Assembly: GCA_009760885.1 (NCBI GenBank)
Contig: CM019691.1
Coordinates: 29,187,814-29,251,813, forward strand
Direction: 5' to 3'
DNA from: Achatina immaculata
Lineage: Eukaryota; Mollusca; Gastropoda; Stylommatophora; Achatinidae
Length of the DNA stretch: 64,000 nucleotides
Positions 10,966-22,580 of this stretch are shown piece by piece. The notes under the pieces were generated by a model that had not been told where the DNA came from, did not search any database, and was given only the letters and a program-made list of their open reading frames with translations. Within the stretch, counting starts at the first letter, position 1, and each line of letters starts with the position of its first letter. The translations under genes were made by a program, and so were the position numbers.

Positions 10966-11194
10966 CGTTAAGGGAAAACGAGGCCGGAGACGGGGGCAGT
11001 ACTACCTCCCTTCTTAGCACTTTCTAACCTGTTATTGAGAAAATTATTTCCCTACATGAAACTCATCCATTACATTAAAAGTTGAGAAAATAGTGCAGCA
11101 TGTGAGTTAGAAATGGTGTACGGCGTCATATTGTTAAATAAATTGGTTTGTTAGCTTACGTTTTTAGTTGCGAATTGCATATCTTGGTTTAGTA

Positions 11195-11665
11195 ACTAGG
11201 AAACTACGAGGCTTTGGTACGGTAAAGTAAGAGAACGGTTTTGTGGATCAGACCTAGAAAAAATCGTAAACAAAGCACTTTAGTGAAACGTGAGAGAAAG
11301 AAAAATCACAAGAGAATTATATGGGATGTGAACACGGACTCCGTTAGGACGAGCAGCTGTCTAGCCACGAGAGAACAGCGTACTATCGACTTAGTCAACT
11401 AGCACCCCCCACCCCCCCCCCCAAAGGTGTTTTATTGATATAGCTTTAGTAACTGTTCAGTAGACACGAGGTGCTAGTTGGCTAAGTCGATAGTACGTGC
11501 CCAGACGGCTGCTCGTCCTACCGGAACTCATGTTCGAATCGCAGGTAATTCTTTTGTGATTTTTCTTTCTCTCACGTCTCACTAAAGTGCTTTGTCTACG
11601 ATTTTTTTCGAGGTCTAATCCTACAAAGCTGTGTTCTCTTACTTTATCCTAGTTTAGTAGGCCAT
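11195..11665. repeat. Inverted repeat, arms about 200 bp, with tRNA-like segment
   Basis: The left arm (about 11195-11413) and right arm (about 11460-11665) are complementary over AAGCACTTTAGTGAAACGTG, GACGAGCAGC and GTACTATCGACTTAG, among others. The right arm reads GGCTAAGTCGATAGTACG, then TGTTCGAATCGC, a tRNA-like A and B box. The spacer contains C(9)AAAGG. This is either a SINE captured twice in opposite orientation or a foldback core of the enclosing element. Confidence 0.85.
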
Positions 11666-11884
11666 TGTATGAGTAGTACATAAGGAGTGAGGGGTGGGGG
11701 GGGGGAGAATCGTTGAGATGTGTGGCCAAGGAGAAAAGGGGGCGGCAGCCCGAACCAAGCTGGGAAACACTGGTGTAGTTTAAGTAGCTAATAAAGTAAC
11801 ACTTGATACTTTTTTTTAAACTCAGACCAGACCTTACCGATAGCTAGTGTAGATTTCCTGGTATAACATTGGATTAGCTTGGGA

Positions 11885-12120
11885 CAGTGGTTCCCAGTTG
11901 GTGGTCCGCGGACCGCGGGGGTCCATGAAACCTATCGGCGGGGTCCATGACAAAAACTCAGGTTTTTTTTTCCATCCTGAAATGTTTAATAACCGATATA
12001 GAACCAGACATGGAAACGATTGTTCGGGAATAAAAAGAGGTGTGATTTCTCTCACCATATTTACGCTGGTTAGCTGCCACACGTTTCATATTCTGTTCAT
12101 TTGTCAGAACATATAGGAAC
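11885..12120 (+). mobile_element. hAT-like element end (one terminus seen)
   Basis: CAGTGGTTCCCAGTTGGTGG at 11885 matches the usual start of hAT MITEs, followed by GGTCCGCGGACCGCGGGGGTCC. No matching inverted right end was found, so the boundary at 12120 is arbitrary. Confidence 0.45.
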
Positions 12121-12970
12121 TGCATAGGAAGGTCTTATGCTTATCTTCAGCTTCCATTATATCACATTATATCATACCGGAGCTGTTGACAACAAAACAC
12201 AGCCTCTTGCAAGAATAGCAACACTTCTGTGTTTAAAATCACCGAAGATTTTTCAAGTTTTCTAGGACAATTCCTTTCTAAGTAATTCTGAAAACTGTGC
12301 TCGATAACGTAATTCTTAACAGGTAAAAATGTAATACAGAACGAATTCAAGAATAGATTTGAGCTTAATTTTAAACTTGCCGGTCGCAGTGTCCCGACCG
12401 TACGACACTAACCAGGACTCCTGTCACAATGCGGGACCTTGTGATCTCCCTTCTATAAGCAATGTGCAGAATCTAGGAGATGCCAGAAATTAAGGCACAG
12501 AGCTGCAGCCGTGAAACATTTACCTGTCAGAGTGATCTCTTAAACGGAATCCCAGTATCATTTGCAGGAGTGCCCTTGTGTAGATGAAGTGAGGTCCAGA
12601 CTGTGAAATCTATATAGGGGTAAGAGCGTCCTTATCTTGAAATTGATAACCAAATACACGTTGTTATCTCTTTTACGGTCGTGTCAGAACACATTCTCAG
12701 ATCTTTTAACCTCCCCCTCCCCCCCCCCCCAAAAAAAAAACAAACAATTAAGTCTTTATTTCCTTATTTGGAAAATTCTAACAGAAGTCTGAAAGTGAAA
12801 GTTAACATTTGTCAAGGCCGCGAAAGATAACGTTACGTAAACGGTGGCATTAAGCGCTGGAGAAGTATTGACCGCTCTCTAAAAGCAGACCGTAAACGAC
12901 ACTTCCAAAAAGCTGCTCAATTTGTATCTGTATTCAAAATATTCCTGGGTTTATCTTCTGTAATTTTGAA
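12121..12970. other. Unassigned non-coding stretch
   Basis: No gene recognised. A homopolymer junction C(n)A(n) lies at 12719-12740. Confidence 0.4.
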
Positions 12971-13320
12971 TGTACAGGCCGGGTTAGTTGAGTGGCTTGG
13001 AGCTCGGTTTACTAATCCGGTGGTACGGGGTTTAGTCCCAGAAGTGGGATTTTTTTTCTGGTACACACCGAAAAAGGCCTCGGGGTCCAACCAGCCTCTA
13101 AAATTTAAGAAGAAGTCAGGGGAGGTAAACGCGGACAGGCCTGATACTGACCACATCACACTTTCATGTGCCGAAGGTCAAGGACAACAGGGCCTAACAC
13201 CGTATCCCCAATATGCCTTAATGGCACGGAAAGGGGAATTTTACACTTACTTATACACTTACACACAATATGCTTACATACAGAGAAAATATAAATTTCC
13301 TAGGGAAAATATGCATACAT
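12971..13320 (+). mobile_element. tRNA-derived SINE, family 2
   Basis: The head GCCGGGTTAGTTGAGTGGC plus GGGGTTTAGTCCCAGAAG reads like tRNA A and B boxes. The body GGGAGGTAAACGCGGACAGG...CACTTTCATGTGCCGAAGGTC is shared, in reverse orientation, with 48387-48510. The shared phrase ACTGACCACATCAC also occurs in family 1, suggesting a common central domain. Confidence 0.7.
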
Positions 13321-13640
13321 AAATGAACATGAGCATGTTAAGAAAAAAAATTCCCTGGAAAATACATTGTCGTGAACAAGCATGGTGCCCAGCAGACGTC
13401 TGCGGCCATGCTTCTCTATAGATAGATCTATCAGTTCTTTACATCAACTCGGTGACATTTTATTACAACATCGGGTTATACTTTCCCTTAGTATTCCCAT
13501 ATCTCTTTATCCTACTTATTTTTCCTGTTGTTGAGAAATACATACTGTAAGGAGAAGTCACACATCCATCCATAAAATAGATATGCATATACATGTATGT
13601 AAACATTTGTATATGCACATATATTTGTGCATTTACACAA
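13321..13640. other. Unassigned non-coding stretch
   Basis: AT-rich, with no gene or repeat recognised. It leads into the CCAT microsatellite. Confidence 0.4.
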
Positions 13641-13643
13641 GCA

Positions 13644-13797
13644 ATCCATCCATCCATCCATCCATCTATCCATCCATCCATCCATCCATCCATCCATCCA
13701 TCTATCCATCCATCCATCCATCCATCCATCCATCCATCCATCCATCCATCCATCCATCCATCCATCCATCCATCCATCCATCCATCCATCCATCCAC
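13644..13797. repeat. (CCAT)n microsatellite
   Basis: About 38 tetranucleotide units with two CTAT interruptions. All frames on both strands are open, giving IHPS and MDGW periodic peptides that are artefacts. Confidence 0.97.
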
Positions 13798-13906
13798 GGA
13801 AGATGTTATCACCGACCAGTTTACTTTGTGAGTCTAGCTTGCCAAGAACAAATTCCTTCAACTTTTGTGACCTGCAAATAGCAACGTGCGTGACCTGTAG
13901 CAAGCA

Positions 13907-14142
13907 GTGACCTGTGCTAGCTGTGGTGCAGTTTTTATTTTTAACTTTCAACCAACAATGACTGTCCTAACTTTATTACAGTGACCTGTGCTAGCTGTGT
14001 TATTTTTAACTTTCAACCAACAATGACTGTCCTAACTTTATTACAGTGACCTGCAACCAACAATGACTGTCCTAACTTTATTACAGTGACCTGCAACCAA
14101 CAATGACTGTCCTAACTTTATTACAGTGACCTGCAACCAACA
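13907..14142. repeat. 40-bp minisatellite with compound first units
   Basis: The unit ends ACTTTATTACAGTGACCTG and repeats at 40 bp from about 14001. The first two units are longer and carry GTGCTAGCTGTG plus TTTTTAACTTTC, so the array began as a longer duplication. Confidence 0.92.
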
Positions 14143-14428
14143 ATGTGCTGTAGTAGCAGTGATGCATTTTGTTTATCTCTGCTGCAACAGTTCTTCACGT
14201 AGTTTGTCTCTGGATAGCCTCGCCTTTTCCCGTTCCAATTCCTTCAAATGGCCATGACATGCATGACCCTACCTATGATGTTGATTGGGATCTGTTGAAG
14301 AGCATATGAGCAATCCAGTTCCAGCGCCCATTATAACAAAATTGTTTTTGTTTATGACAAAGGATAAGTAAATGGTTCAGTGTGAAATGACGCTGTGACG
14401 TCTCCATCATGCGCATTGCATGGAAGTA

Positions 14429-14510
14429 GTCAGTCAGTCATATGCATGTCCCTTGCGGAGCTTTGCATCCCTAACAGCTCTCGTGTAGGCCTCTCGGTTG
14501 TAAGCAAGAT
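14429..14510 (-). mobile_element. LINE A 3' stub (82 bp), TSD ATGGAAGTA
   Basis: The reverse complement matches the last about 70 bp of LINE A (ATGCATGTCCCTTGCGGAGC on the plus strand). It is flanked by ATGGAAGTA at 14420-14428 and 14511-14519. The 3' tail is (TGAC)n rather than the (GAAT)n of other copies. Confidence 0.88.
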
Positions 14511-14519
14511 ATGGAAGTA

Positions 14520-15284
14520 CTACAGGTGCTCATTTTGCGAGGAACATACGATATGCACGTCAGCAAGATTTCCAGTGAGAAAAGGCAAAACACTGACTAG
14601 GACATCACAAGTCGTGCATTAGAATCAGTTAAAACTTGAAGACAGAGATAGATACGTTGGCTTTATTCTACGCATTGTTAATTTCTGTATGTTAGAGACG
14701 AATAGATTTTAAAGTTTTTTACTTGTACTAGCTGGTGTACCTGTAGGAAAATATTATTTTTTGATGGGGTGATGTTGTCTGTTATTTGTATGATTTTATA
14801 TTGTATGTTTATTGTATGGTTGGAAGGTGATTATACGACTACACATCGACATATTACACAAATGAAAAGAAAACACAATTAAACAATTATTGATATAACC
14901 ATATCACCATATATTGACGGACATAATTTGTTTACATGTTTAGCACAGTCAAACAAAGGATCATCAATTTATCTGTATCGTTAACAACATAACCATTAAA
15001 ATGATTTCCTTAAATATTCAGATTCCTAGATGATCTTGATCGACAGTGCAACTTCTAAAGAATCAATTTAAACCCCTTCATACAAAAATCCTTAATCCTC
15101 ATCATAAAATGATTGAGTATCTGATGTATTATAAGGAACTACCTGGCAATAATTGTTGCAACATACATATTCATAAATTTCAGCAACACTATCTGTGTGC
15201 ACACGTGAGCCATCATTGAACATTACCAAAACCTCAAATCTTACATAGACAAATATGTTACACAAGTATTATAATTATTCATGT
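14520..15284. other. AT-rich unassigned stretch
   Basis: No gene, tandem array or transposon terminus recognised. Confidence 0.4.
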
Positions 15285-15295
15285 ACCCTTCAGTT

Positions 15296-15413
15296 GTTTT
15301 GGATGCATCAGCAGCAGGCCATCTTGCTCACAACCGGGAGGCCTACAGGAGTGCTGTTAGGGAGGCAAAGTTCCGCAAGGGACATGCAAATGAATGAATG
15401 AATGAAAGAGTGA
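15296..15413 (+). mobile_element. LINE A 3' stub (118 bp), TSD ACCCTTCAGTT
   Basis: Matches the C-terminal end of LINE A through GGGACATGCAAATGAATGAA. An 11-bp perfect duplication ACCCTTCAGTT lies at 15285-15295 and 15414-15424. Severe 5' truncation is typical of target-primed reverse transcription. Confidence 0.93.
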
Positions 15414-15424
15414 ACCCTTCAGTT

Positions 15425-18400
15425 ATCCTAATCATACCTAAGGGGGTCGGGATGTGGATCAGAGGAGCATTTTTTTGCAGGCGTCCACATGACAGAAATA
15501 TACGCCCCAATATTAACCTAACACTTACATACTTATCCACAGACGAAATACAGTCTCATACGCTTCTCGAACGACAACATGATCCTCTCCCGATCCGCTC
15601 GGTGTACAAAATCCCGACCTATTAAAATTCTATCGTCTTTTCTTTATATACCTGGCCAGAGACGGACGTCCCATAATTGCTCACTTCCGGTACTAGGCTG
15701 TCTCTGACCATTATTCCTATGCTCTAGGGTGGGTTGCCAATCAACCCAGGTAACTATTGCGTATCTATTCCCTACATACCCAGCGAGACCCTGGTAGGTT
15801 ATGAGCAAGAATTACATAATCCTACCACTATTTAGCTGCAATAGCATTTCCATCTGTTGAATGTGGATTAGACATGGATGAGAGAGGCCTCCTGTTTTGT
15901 TCTCATTTGGGGACTTTAAACTAGTCACTGCAGCTTACTCTATATTAGATACTAGGATTATGCTTTAAAATAACAGTTTGGCACATTCCATAGAGAGACA
16001 TAGCAAAAGATAGAAAGGTATGCGATGAAAACAGAGCTCAGAGATCGTGCTACATGATCACAGGGCTATATAGCAACACGACAGGTGTATCTATACCCAG
16101 GATCGATGACGAGGTATTTTTACGCCCTAGGTGAAGTTCATTTATTAATCGGTAGAAAAATGTACCGCCCTGAGAGATCAGAACTACGCTCCTCTGAGAC
16201 CGCCTTGACCTAATGGTAATGCCGGCCCTGGTCTAACGTGTGGAGAACTGTGGGGGTGAGCACGTTCAAAGAAACGTTTCTGTTGTAAAAATTAAATGTA
16301 ACGTTCTTGGAGGATTGAAATAAATCTGTGGAAGACGTGAAGTTAGGGGAGGAGGGGGGAGCTGATATGCCCGAAAACGAACTGTGATCATTTAACATGG
16401 CAGGCAGGTAGGTATTCTACCGCTACACTTCTGGTACCTTGTCAAATTAATGACAGTTTTAGAAGAAGCGGGGTTATCAGAAGAAGTGTAAACATTTGAC
16501 GTTTGAGTTTCATCATTTACTTCGAGAAAATGATCGCTGAGAATAGATTTTAGAGTTTTGTACCACCAAAATATGTGGTGCATAAAGCTGACTCAAGTAT
16601 CTTCTAGTTAAAGGTATATTATATACAAGTATTTTCTATGCAGATTCACCCAGAGCTTTCAACACTATAGAGGCCAAAGCTGATCTTCCTTTTATAGTAT
16701 ATAATTCCCACATGGTGAAGGCTGATCTTACCTTTAACAAACACAGGAATGGATCTATAAAGAATTTTTTTAAATTTCCCAGATTGATCGTCTGTGCACT
16801 TGTATTACAAAAAAGAATTGATTTATTTATGTTATTCAGTTTTAGCTCATAATAGGGATATAATTGTGCAGGATTGTCTTATATAGCAATATTTAGCGCT
16901 ATGAGAACAAACAATTTATCAGGAGAAAAGAACGCTATTAAATATTTGATGGGAGAAAAAGGATCACAAGAGAGATAAAGGGTATCACTTTACAGACAAC
17001 GCAAGAAATGGCATGCTTGAATGTCTTGATAGCTTTCATCAAAAGTAGAATTCATAATGACACATCTCATCAAATTCTGTAACACATCGAGGACACTGAA
17101 AATGCCATCTGACTGTTGGGTCATAATAACTTTGAAAGCATGTTTCAAATGATACAGATTCTGGATTACTTCATGTACATGATGGTCCATGGTTCCACAT
17201 GCGTTCACAAGATATTAAAAATGTATTATTGTCGAAGAGGGCATAGAAAGAGTACCATTGCAGTGATTAAAATTTAAAACCAAATGAGATCTGTTGTGGT
17301 GCCAGCCTTAGTCCTCATATTTAACAGCTCTTCACATGACAGACATTTTTCATTGTTTTCTTAAAACTCAAATTTCTGAAGACAAAGTCCTAAATATAAA
17401 GTCCTTCCCTGGTTAAGAAAAAATCATATCTTCATATGCTAGATAGAAACATGAACACTGGCACTAGGTAGGTCGATTCTCGGCGACTCAGAGATTATTA
17501 TAACTTGTAAAAAAAAAACGATGTGGTAGTTTTCCAGAACAATGATGCTCACAGGGCCGGCTTGAAGTTTTTGGCGCCTTATGTCAGCCAGACTATATGC
17601 GTCCCCCAAAGTATTTCTCTAAATTTGACTCATAATTGACCTTGAACCCTAAGGTCCTTCCTAAACTCGTTCTGCTGAACTAACTGCCTGCAGAATTTTT
17701 TTTTTTTTTTAGTTGTAGATTAAATGAGATAAAATATTAACAGCAACTGATAAAGTCAGCATTTTTCGTTGTAAACAGAAAGAACATTATTCCAGTGGAC
17801 AATAGTGGAAATTTACAGGAAGATGAGCAAAAAGTTTACATTCTACAATTTACACGTAGAAGATCAGAAGATTGAATCACCGAGAATCACGCCTAAGCCA
17901 CCATCGGATACCAATGGCCGAAACAAAGCTACCCAGATGGCGTAGATGATAAAAGAGTAAGAGGACATAATGAGAAAGGGCGGATGGAGAGAGGTTAAGA
18001 AGAATAGAGTACGCTGGAGGACAAGACTACTTGCTAAGAATGCCTAGACAAGGGAGCTAACAAGGCCTACTATGGGCTAGAGAGGAAGGATAGAAAAGGC
18101 TGGAAAATATGTTGCCTCCGGCAAGGATGAGGAAGTACAGCGAAGTGAGTGTGATTAGACAAGAAAGTTAGGTATTAGTAGCAGAAATAGAAAAAGATAA
18201 GAAATAGGTGCAACTGTAGTTTAAAGAAAGCTGAATTTATTGTTCATTTCAGCTGAGTGGAGACAGCCAGTCTGGAAAATAAAGTGTTGTTCCAGAGCTT
18301 TCCGCGGTCGTTCATCCGAAAAACAGGAGTGAATTACAGTTACATAGATGACCCATTTTCCTTGATAGTCCCTTTGGCAGAAGTGCTTGGCGACTGGTGT

Positions 18401-18737
18401 CAGAGCGCTCTTAGATAATGTCGTTCAGATTGCTGGCGAACCCGATCTCCTAAGCGTAAGCCAGCCATAGAAAAATGTGCCCCTTCATCCGTTCTTGAAT
18501 GCAGACTTCCTAAACCGATAGACTGAAAAAGATGGTCCAAGATTATGGCCACCAGCTTAGTCTGGCACCCTGATATCGAAGCTTTGAAAACGAGAAAAAT
18601 GGACGCTTTAGTGACGGTGGCTAAAGAGATAGAGAATGCACGGCAAGAAATCGAGTATCGCTTAGACATTTCTCCAGTCAACAGACGAGTCACATGTTGA
18701 AATCACGGATAATGTTTTAGAGGGGAAAAAAGCCTTC
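15425..18737. other. Long unassigned non-coding stretch
   Basis: No protein homology is recognised. GCCGGCCCTG at about 16222 and CAGGGCCGGC at about 17553 are inverted copies of a motif resembling hAT-type termini, facing outwards, so they would belong to two elements. A (T)n run lies at 17696-17711. A short LINE-derived stretch is possible near 17930-18100 (GAGGACATAATGAG, GGAGGACAAGAC) but is too decayed to claim. Confidence 0.4.
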
Positions 18738-18748
18738 TGATGTACGTA

Positions 18749-19231
18749 TGTATAAAATAGGAAAAAGTAGGAGCAGCTTTATTACTTAACAATTACAAAG
18801 TTGTGACGTTTCGGCGTGAGCCTTAATCATACAAAAACATACAGGACGAAGAAATAGAGAGAGGAGATAAAGTGTAGATTCACATGAATACTATTAAAAA
18901 ACCAATTTTTTAAAAAAGTATTTAGCTGTAAATTGTAAGGTGTGGCTTGTCCGGCGGTGTGTGTCAGGAATGGATTTAGTAGAACATGGAGACTGTTTAA
19001 ATAGAGACCTATGACATGTGGTCGGTGGGTTATAACTGGGGGGTGGTGGATGGGGAACCGGGGAGGGGATAGAGAGTGATACAATATTGACCTAGCTAGG
19101 AGAAGTCGAAACAGATGATTGGGGAAGAGGGGTTGCAGAGTGATGCTGTGAGGAAGTTTGAAAAGTAAGAATGAGTGGACTTAGTGCATCGTGTGTAGTT
19201 ATATACTTATACACTAATTATTGTGTGTTTT
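18749..19231 (-). mobile_element. Foldback-family element, non-inverted member (483 bp)
   Basis: Flanked by an 11-bp perfect duplication TGATGTACGTA (18738-18748 and 19232-19242). The left part (ATGTATAAAATAGG ... GTGTGTCAGG, about 18749-18971) matches one arm of the foldback at 28096-28331. The right end, CACTAATTATTGTGTGT, matches the ends of the 28-kb and 33-kb members. The middle (18972-19195) is unique and G-rich. A hammerhead-like motif lies at 18801-18834 on the minus strand. No coding capacity. The variable TSD length points to target-primed mobilisation, perhaps by a LINE or Penelope-like element (inference). Confidence 0.85.
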
Positions 19232-19450
19232 TGATGTACGTAAAGTTTCCAATCAATCACATGCCTGTCCCTAACATAGTTTTTGTGTGTGTGTAATAAA
19301 CGTTTTAAATCAGAGAAAAAGTTTATACATACCTTGTAGCTCTCTTAATTATTTTCCATCACATTTTTTTATGCGTGACTGATGAAAGTAATTTCACGTT
19401 AGCGTGAGGCAAATAATCAAACCACAGCTACAACCCTCGCGCTAGTACCA

Positions 19451-19632
19451 AACAGAGCTAGTTTAGATATTTTGAAGTCATGTTAGTACTCAACAGAGAG
19501 CAAGTTTAGATATTTTGAAGTCGGGCTAATACCCAACAGACAGCTAGTTTAGATATTATGAAGTCATGTTAGTAGCTAACAGAGAGCTAGTTTAGATATT
19601 GAGAAGTCATGCTACCACCCAAACAGACCTGA
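19451..19632 (+). repeat. 43-bp minisatellite, array 1
   Basis: About four units of AGCTAGTTTAGATATTTTGAAGTC plus about 19 bp, at 43-bp spacing. The same core occurs in reverse orientation at 20911-21178. Confidence 0.9.
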
Positions 19633-20470
19633 TGATGAATGATTTCGACAGTGTGATGAAGTGGATGTAGGAACATACAGGACAAATCCCTGGGGCTGTA
19701 AATTCGTAAAAAAAGGGGGGGGGGTGTGGAGGGGCTCAAATGTTGTTTCCTTTTCAACATTATACAGGGCAAAGTGGGTCCTCATTTTATAGCATATGAT
19801 TCCCACATGTTTCAATGTACTGTAAAGGTTGATCTTACGTTTCAAAACAGGAGAATTGCAATATGAAGAAGAAAAATAATGAAAAATCCTCAGATTAAAC
19901 ACGGCAGTTCTGTGTGGTAAATACAACAGCTGAAACAAAATCCTAAAGAAGATTATGCGGGTTTTATTTTTGTATTCTACTGTACTGAAACCACTAACAT
20001 TTCACATTGCTTAATTGCTATTACAAGACGAAGAATGCACGAGCTTTTCATTTTAAAAAATGGAACAAACGGGACAATGTCCCAGGGACAATCTGGAAAA
20101 ATAGGAGGGAGCACATTAGAAACATAACAAATAAAAGTGCAAAATGAACTTGAAAGTCGTAAATATCCTTCAGCAAATCGGAAGTTCGTTAAGGGGGATG
20201 TATTTCTTGAAATAATTGGCAAACAAAAATACAGAAAAATCAGGAATCAGTGCAAAGAAACAGCTACAGCTGCTGTGCCTTTTTTTCTTGTTGTTTTGTT
20301 TGATATTTTTGTATGCATGTGTTTGAAACATACATAGTTTGCTTTAGTCACATGCTTTTATTTTTATTACTATCACCATATGTAAATAGCGTCATTTTTC
20401 TATATCCTAACTTTTTCCATTATTTCACACAGTCGCTCATAAATGCTTGCAGATACGTCAAAGTAAGCTT
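19633..20470. other. Unassigned non-coding stretch
   Basis: Contains a G(9) run near 19720. No gene recognised. Confidence 0.4.
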
Positions 20471-20482
20471 GAAAAATGGAAT

Positions 20483-20833
20483 TAATTAATTCATTTGCAT
20501 GTCCCTTGCGGAACTTTGCCTCCCAAACAGCACTCCTGTAGGCCTCTCGGTTGTGAGCAAGATGGCCTGTTGCTGCTGCATCCATTTGCAGATCGTCAAC
20601 AATGTCTTGCAGCCATCTTCGTTTTGGTCTTCCTCTTTTTCTTTTTCCCATTATGTATCCTTCCAATACGGTCTTCTCTAAATTATCATGACGTTTAATG
20701 TGTCCAAAATATTTAAGTTTTCTCTCTTTAATCCTCTTTACTAGCCAGCCTCCTTCAATATTAAGTTCTTGTAGTATAGATATATTTATTCTTTTTTGTG
20801 TCCACGATATTTGGAGAACTCTTTTGTAGCATG
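20483..20833 (-). mobile_element. LINE A 3' fragment (351 bp), TSD GAAAAATGGAAT
   Basis: Minus-strand copy of the LINE A C-terminus with the GKRKRGRPKRRW stretch and the (TTAA/TTCA)n tail at 20483-20494. A perfect 12-bp duplication lies at 20471-20482 and 20834-20845. It encodes an 88-residue fragment in frame; not functional. Confidence 0.95.
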
Positions 20834-20910
20834 GAAAAATGGAATATGCTTTTTAATTTCTCAGGTACTGTCACCTTTGATTTAGCACTCAACGGTTACT
20901 CTCTACTGGC

Positions 20911-21178
20911 TACAGGTAGGACTTCAGAATATCTAAACTAGCTCTCTCTGTTGGCCACTGGTAGGACTTCAAAATATCTAAACTAGCTCTCTCTATTGGC
21001 TACTGGTAGGACTTCAAAATATTAAAACCAGCTATCTCTATTGGCTACTGGTAGAACTTCAAAATATCTAAACTACCTCTCTCTATTGGCTACTGGTAGG
21101 ACTTCAAAATATTAAAACTAGCTCTCTCTATTGGCTACTGGTAGGACTTCAAAATATCTAACTAGCTCTCTCTGTCGG
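20911..21178 (-). repeat. 43-bp minisatellite, array 2 (inverted relative to array 1)
   Basis: About six units of GGTAGGACTTCAAAATATC plus TAAACTAGCTCTCTC and TATTGGCTACT. The reverse complement AGCTAGTTTAGATATTTTGAAG is the same core as 19451-19632. The second half of the unit differs between arrays (CATGTTAGTACTCAACA against CTACCAGTAGCCAATA). Confidence 0.9.
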
Positions 21179-22580
21179 GAATCGTAATTGAATTGTGGCT
21201 GTAAATGTTGAACTCTTACTGAATTGTTACTAGAAATATTCAATTATTATTTGTAAATGTTGAATTACTATTGAATTGTTGCTGTAAATGTTGAGTTGTT
21301 ATCGAACTGTTATTATAAATGTTGAATTATTAAAAGATTATCATCATGTCATGTCGGACAGTTAAATAACTGCCCCGATTCCCTTTCTATGAAAAAAAAA
21401 TCTCATCATCGTGCACAAACTTCGTAGCACCCACAAAAGCTTTGGACGAATGGGAAATGAGAGTGGGAGAAAGTCCATGACTGACCGAGAGACCGCGTCC
21501 CTATCGATTCGGTCAAAGGTTCTTAAAATGTAAAATGGCGGGTTTCTGCTCTTCTTTCTGCTCTTCTTTCTGCTCTTCTTTCTGCTATAATTATAGATTA
21601 TACGAGTATATAAAAGTAAAAGAGAAGATAGTCAGATCATATAGTAGAGAAACCCAGGGGAAACGAAGTTAGTGACCATATTTTCCTTGTTATTTCAGTA
21701 CACTAGGAGATAATATGAACAGCATTGTGCCTATACTGCTTTCTTTCTCCAGTTTCTTTATATTTTATACATGATACTCCCCTCCATGTGCTGCTCCGAT
21801 CCCATCACACCCAGCACCCCCACCCCACCCCTCCCACCCCCACCCCCCCCCAAAAGTATATGTTTTGGATATTTTTTTGCGAAATAGTTACGACACGTTT
21901 TTTTAGCCCATTTTTAACACTTGTCGCACGTCCAATGCCCATGATGTATGTGCTGGTTCCATTCGCACATCAGTCACATACAATCAAAGTTTCTATACGT
22001 TTTACTGAAGTATACGAAGTATGTTTAAAAAATAAAAGTGTACTTTCGTTATAAAGACATCGGTGCAAAATTGACATTTTCATCACTGCCCTCTTCAAAG
22101 TAATTTATTCTACTGGATACACACTCGTATTAATGATCGGTTTAAAGAGTCGAAACCACTTAGAATTCTCGCCTTTATCAGTGTGTCTCCACGCATCAAA
22201 CAAAGGCCGAAGAGTTATCTTCACTGAGTATTTACCATGTCCGTAGTTTCTCTATACACTTCCTTGTGAAGGAGATTCTCTGCGCGGTACAAAGTGTAAC
22301 TCTGGAGAGATCCCTGACAAATGGGAGGTTGCGGGCAGGATTAGATCCTCACGCCCTAAACCCCGAGACTGCGCCAGAGACCATGCACAGTAGTTACTGA
22401 AAGAGCTACAGACTGTGAACCAGTTAACCTCATGGTGCATTTTAATTTTAAACCTATAAAAGCTGCAGGCTTCAGACAACCGCTATGAATTGTTTCAGGT
22501 AACGTATAGAAAGTCCTGAACATACTTTGTGGCTCTAGAAAAGAAAATAATCTGAACGTTTTATGGGCACCATGTTTCAG
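21179..22580. other. Unassigned stretch with small tandem repeats
   Basis: A degenerate repeat on GTAAATGTTGAATTGTTA occupies 21190-21330. A 12-bp TTCTGCTCTTCT repeat (four units) lies at 21545-21586. Cytosine-rich CCCACCCC runs lie at 21800-21852. No gene recognised. Confidence 0.5.

Larger units (their letters stand above)
9839..11772. mobile_element. Non-autonomous hAT-like element with internal repeats
   Basis: The left end CAGTGTTTCTCAAAGT (9839) and the inverted right end, read as CAGTGTTTCCCAGCTT (11772 leftwards), form typical hAT termini. Flanking 8-mers GTATAGAG (9831-9838) and GTGTAGTT (11773-11780) agree at five of eight positions, consistent with a decayed 8-bp duplication. No transposase is present. 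The interior is a minisatellite (9900-10965) and a long inverted repeat (11195-11665). Assignment rests on the ends. Confidence 0.75.

Noticed and set aside
9848..11020. 390-codon minus-strand open frame
   Set aside because: Phe/Ser/Leu/Pro periodic product of a purine-rich minisatellite within a transposon; no domain.
13463..13951. Open frames rich in MDGW or IHPS
   Set aside because: Pure (CCAT)n microsatellite translation.
16222..17562. A single transposon bounded by GCCGGCCCTG and CAGGGCCGGC
   Set aside because: The motifs face outwards, not inwards, and no flanking duplication is visible; at best two separate elements.
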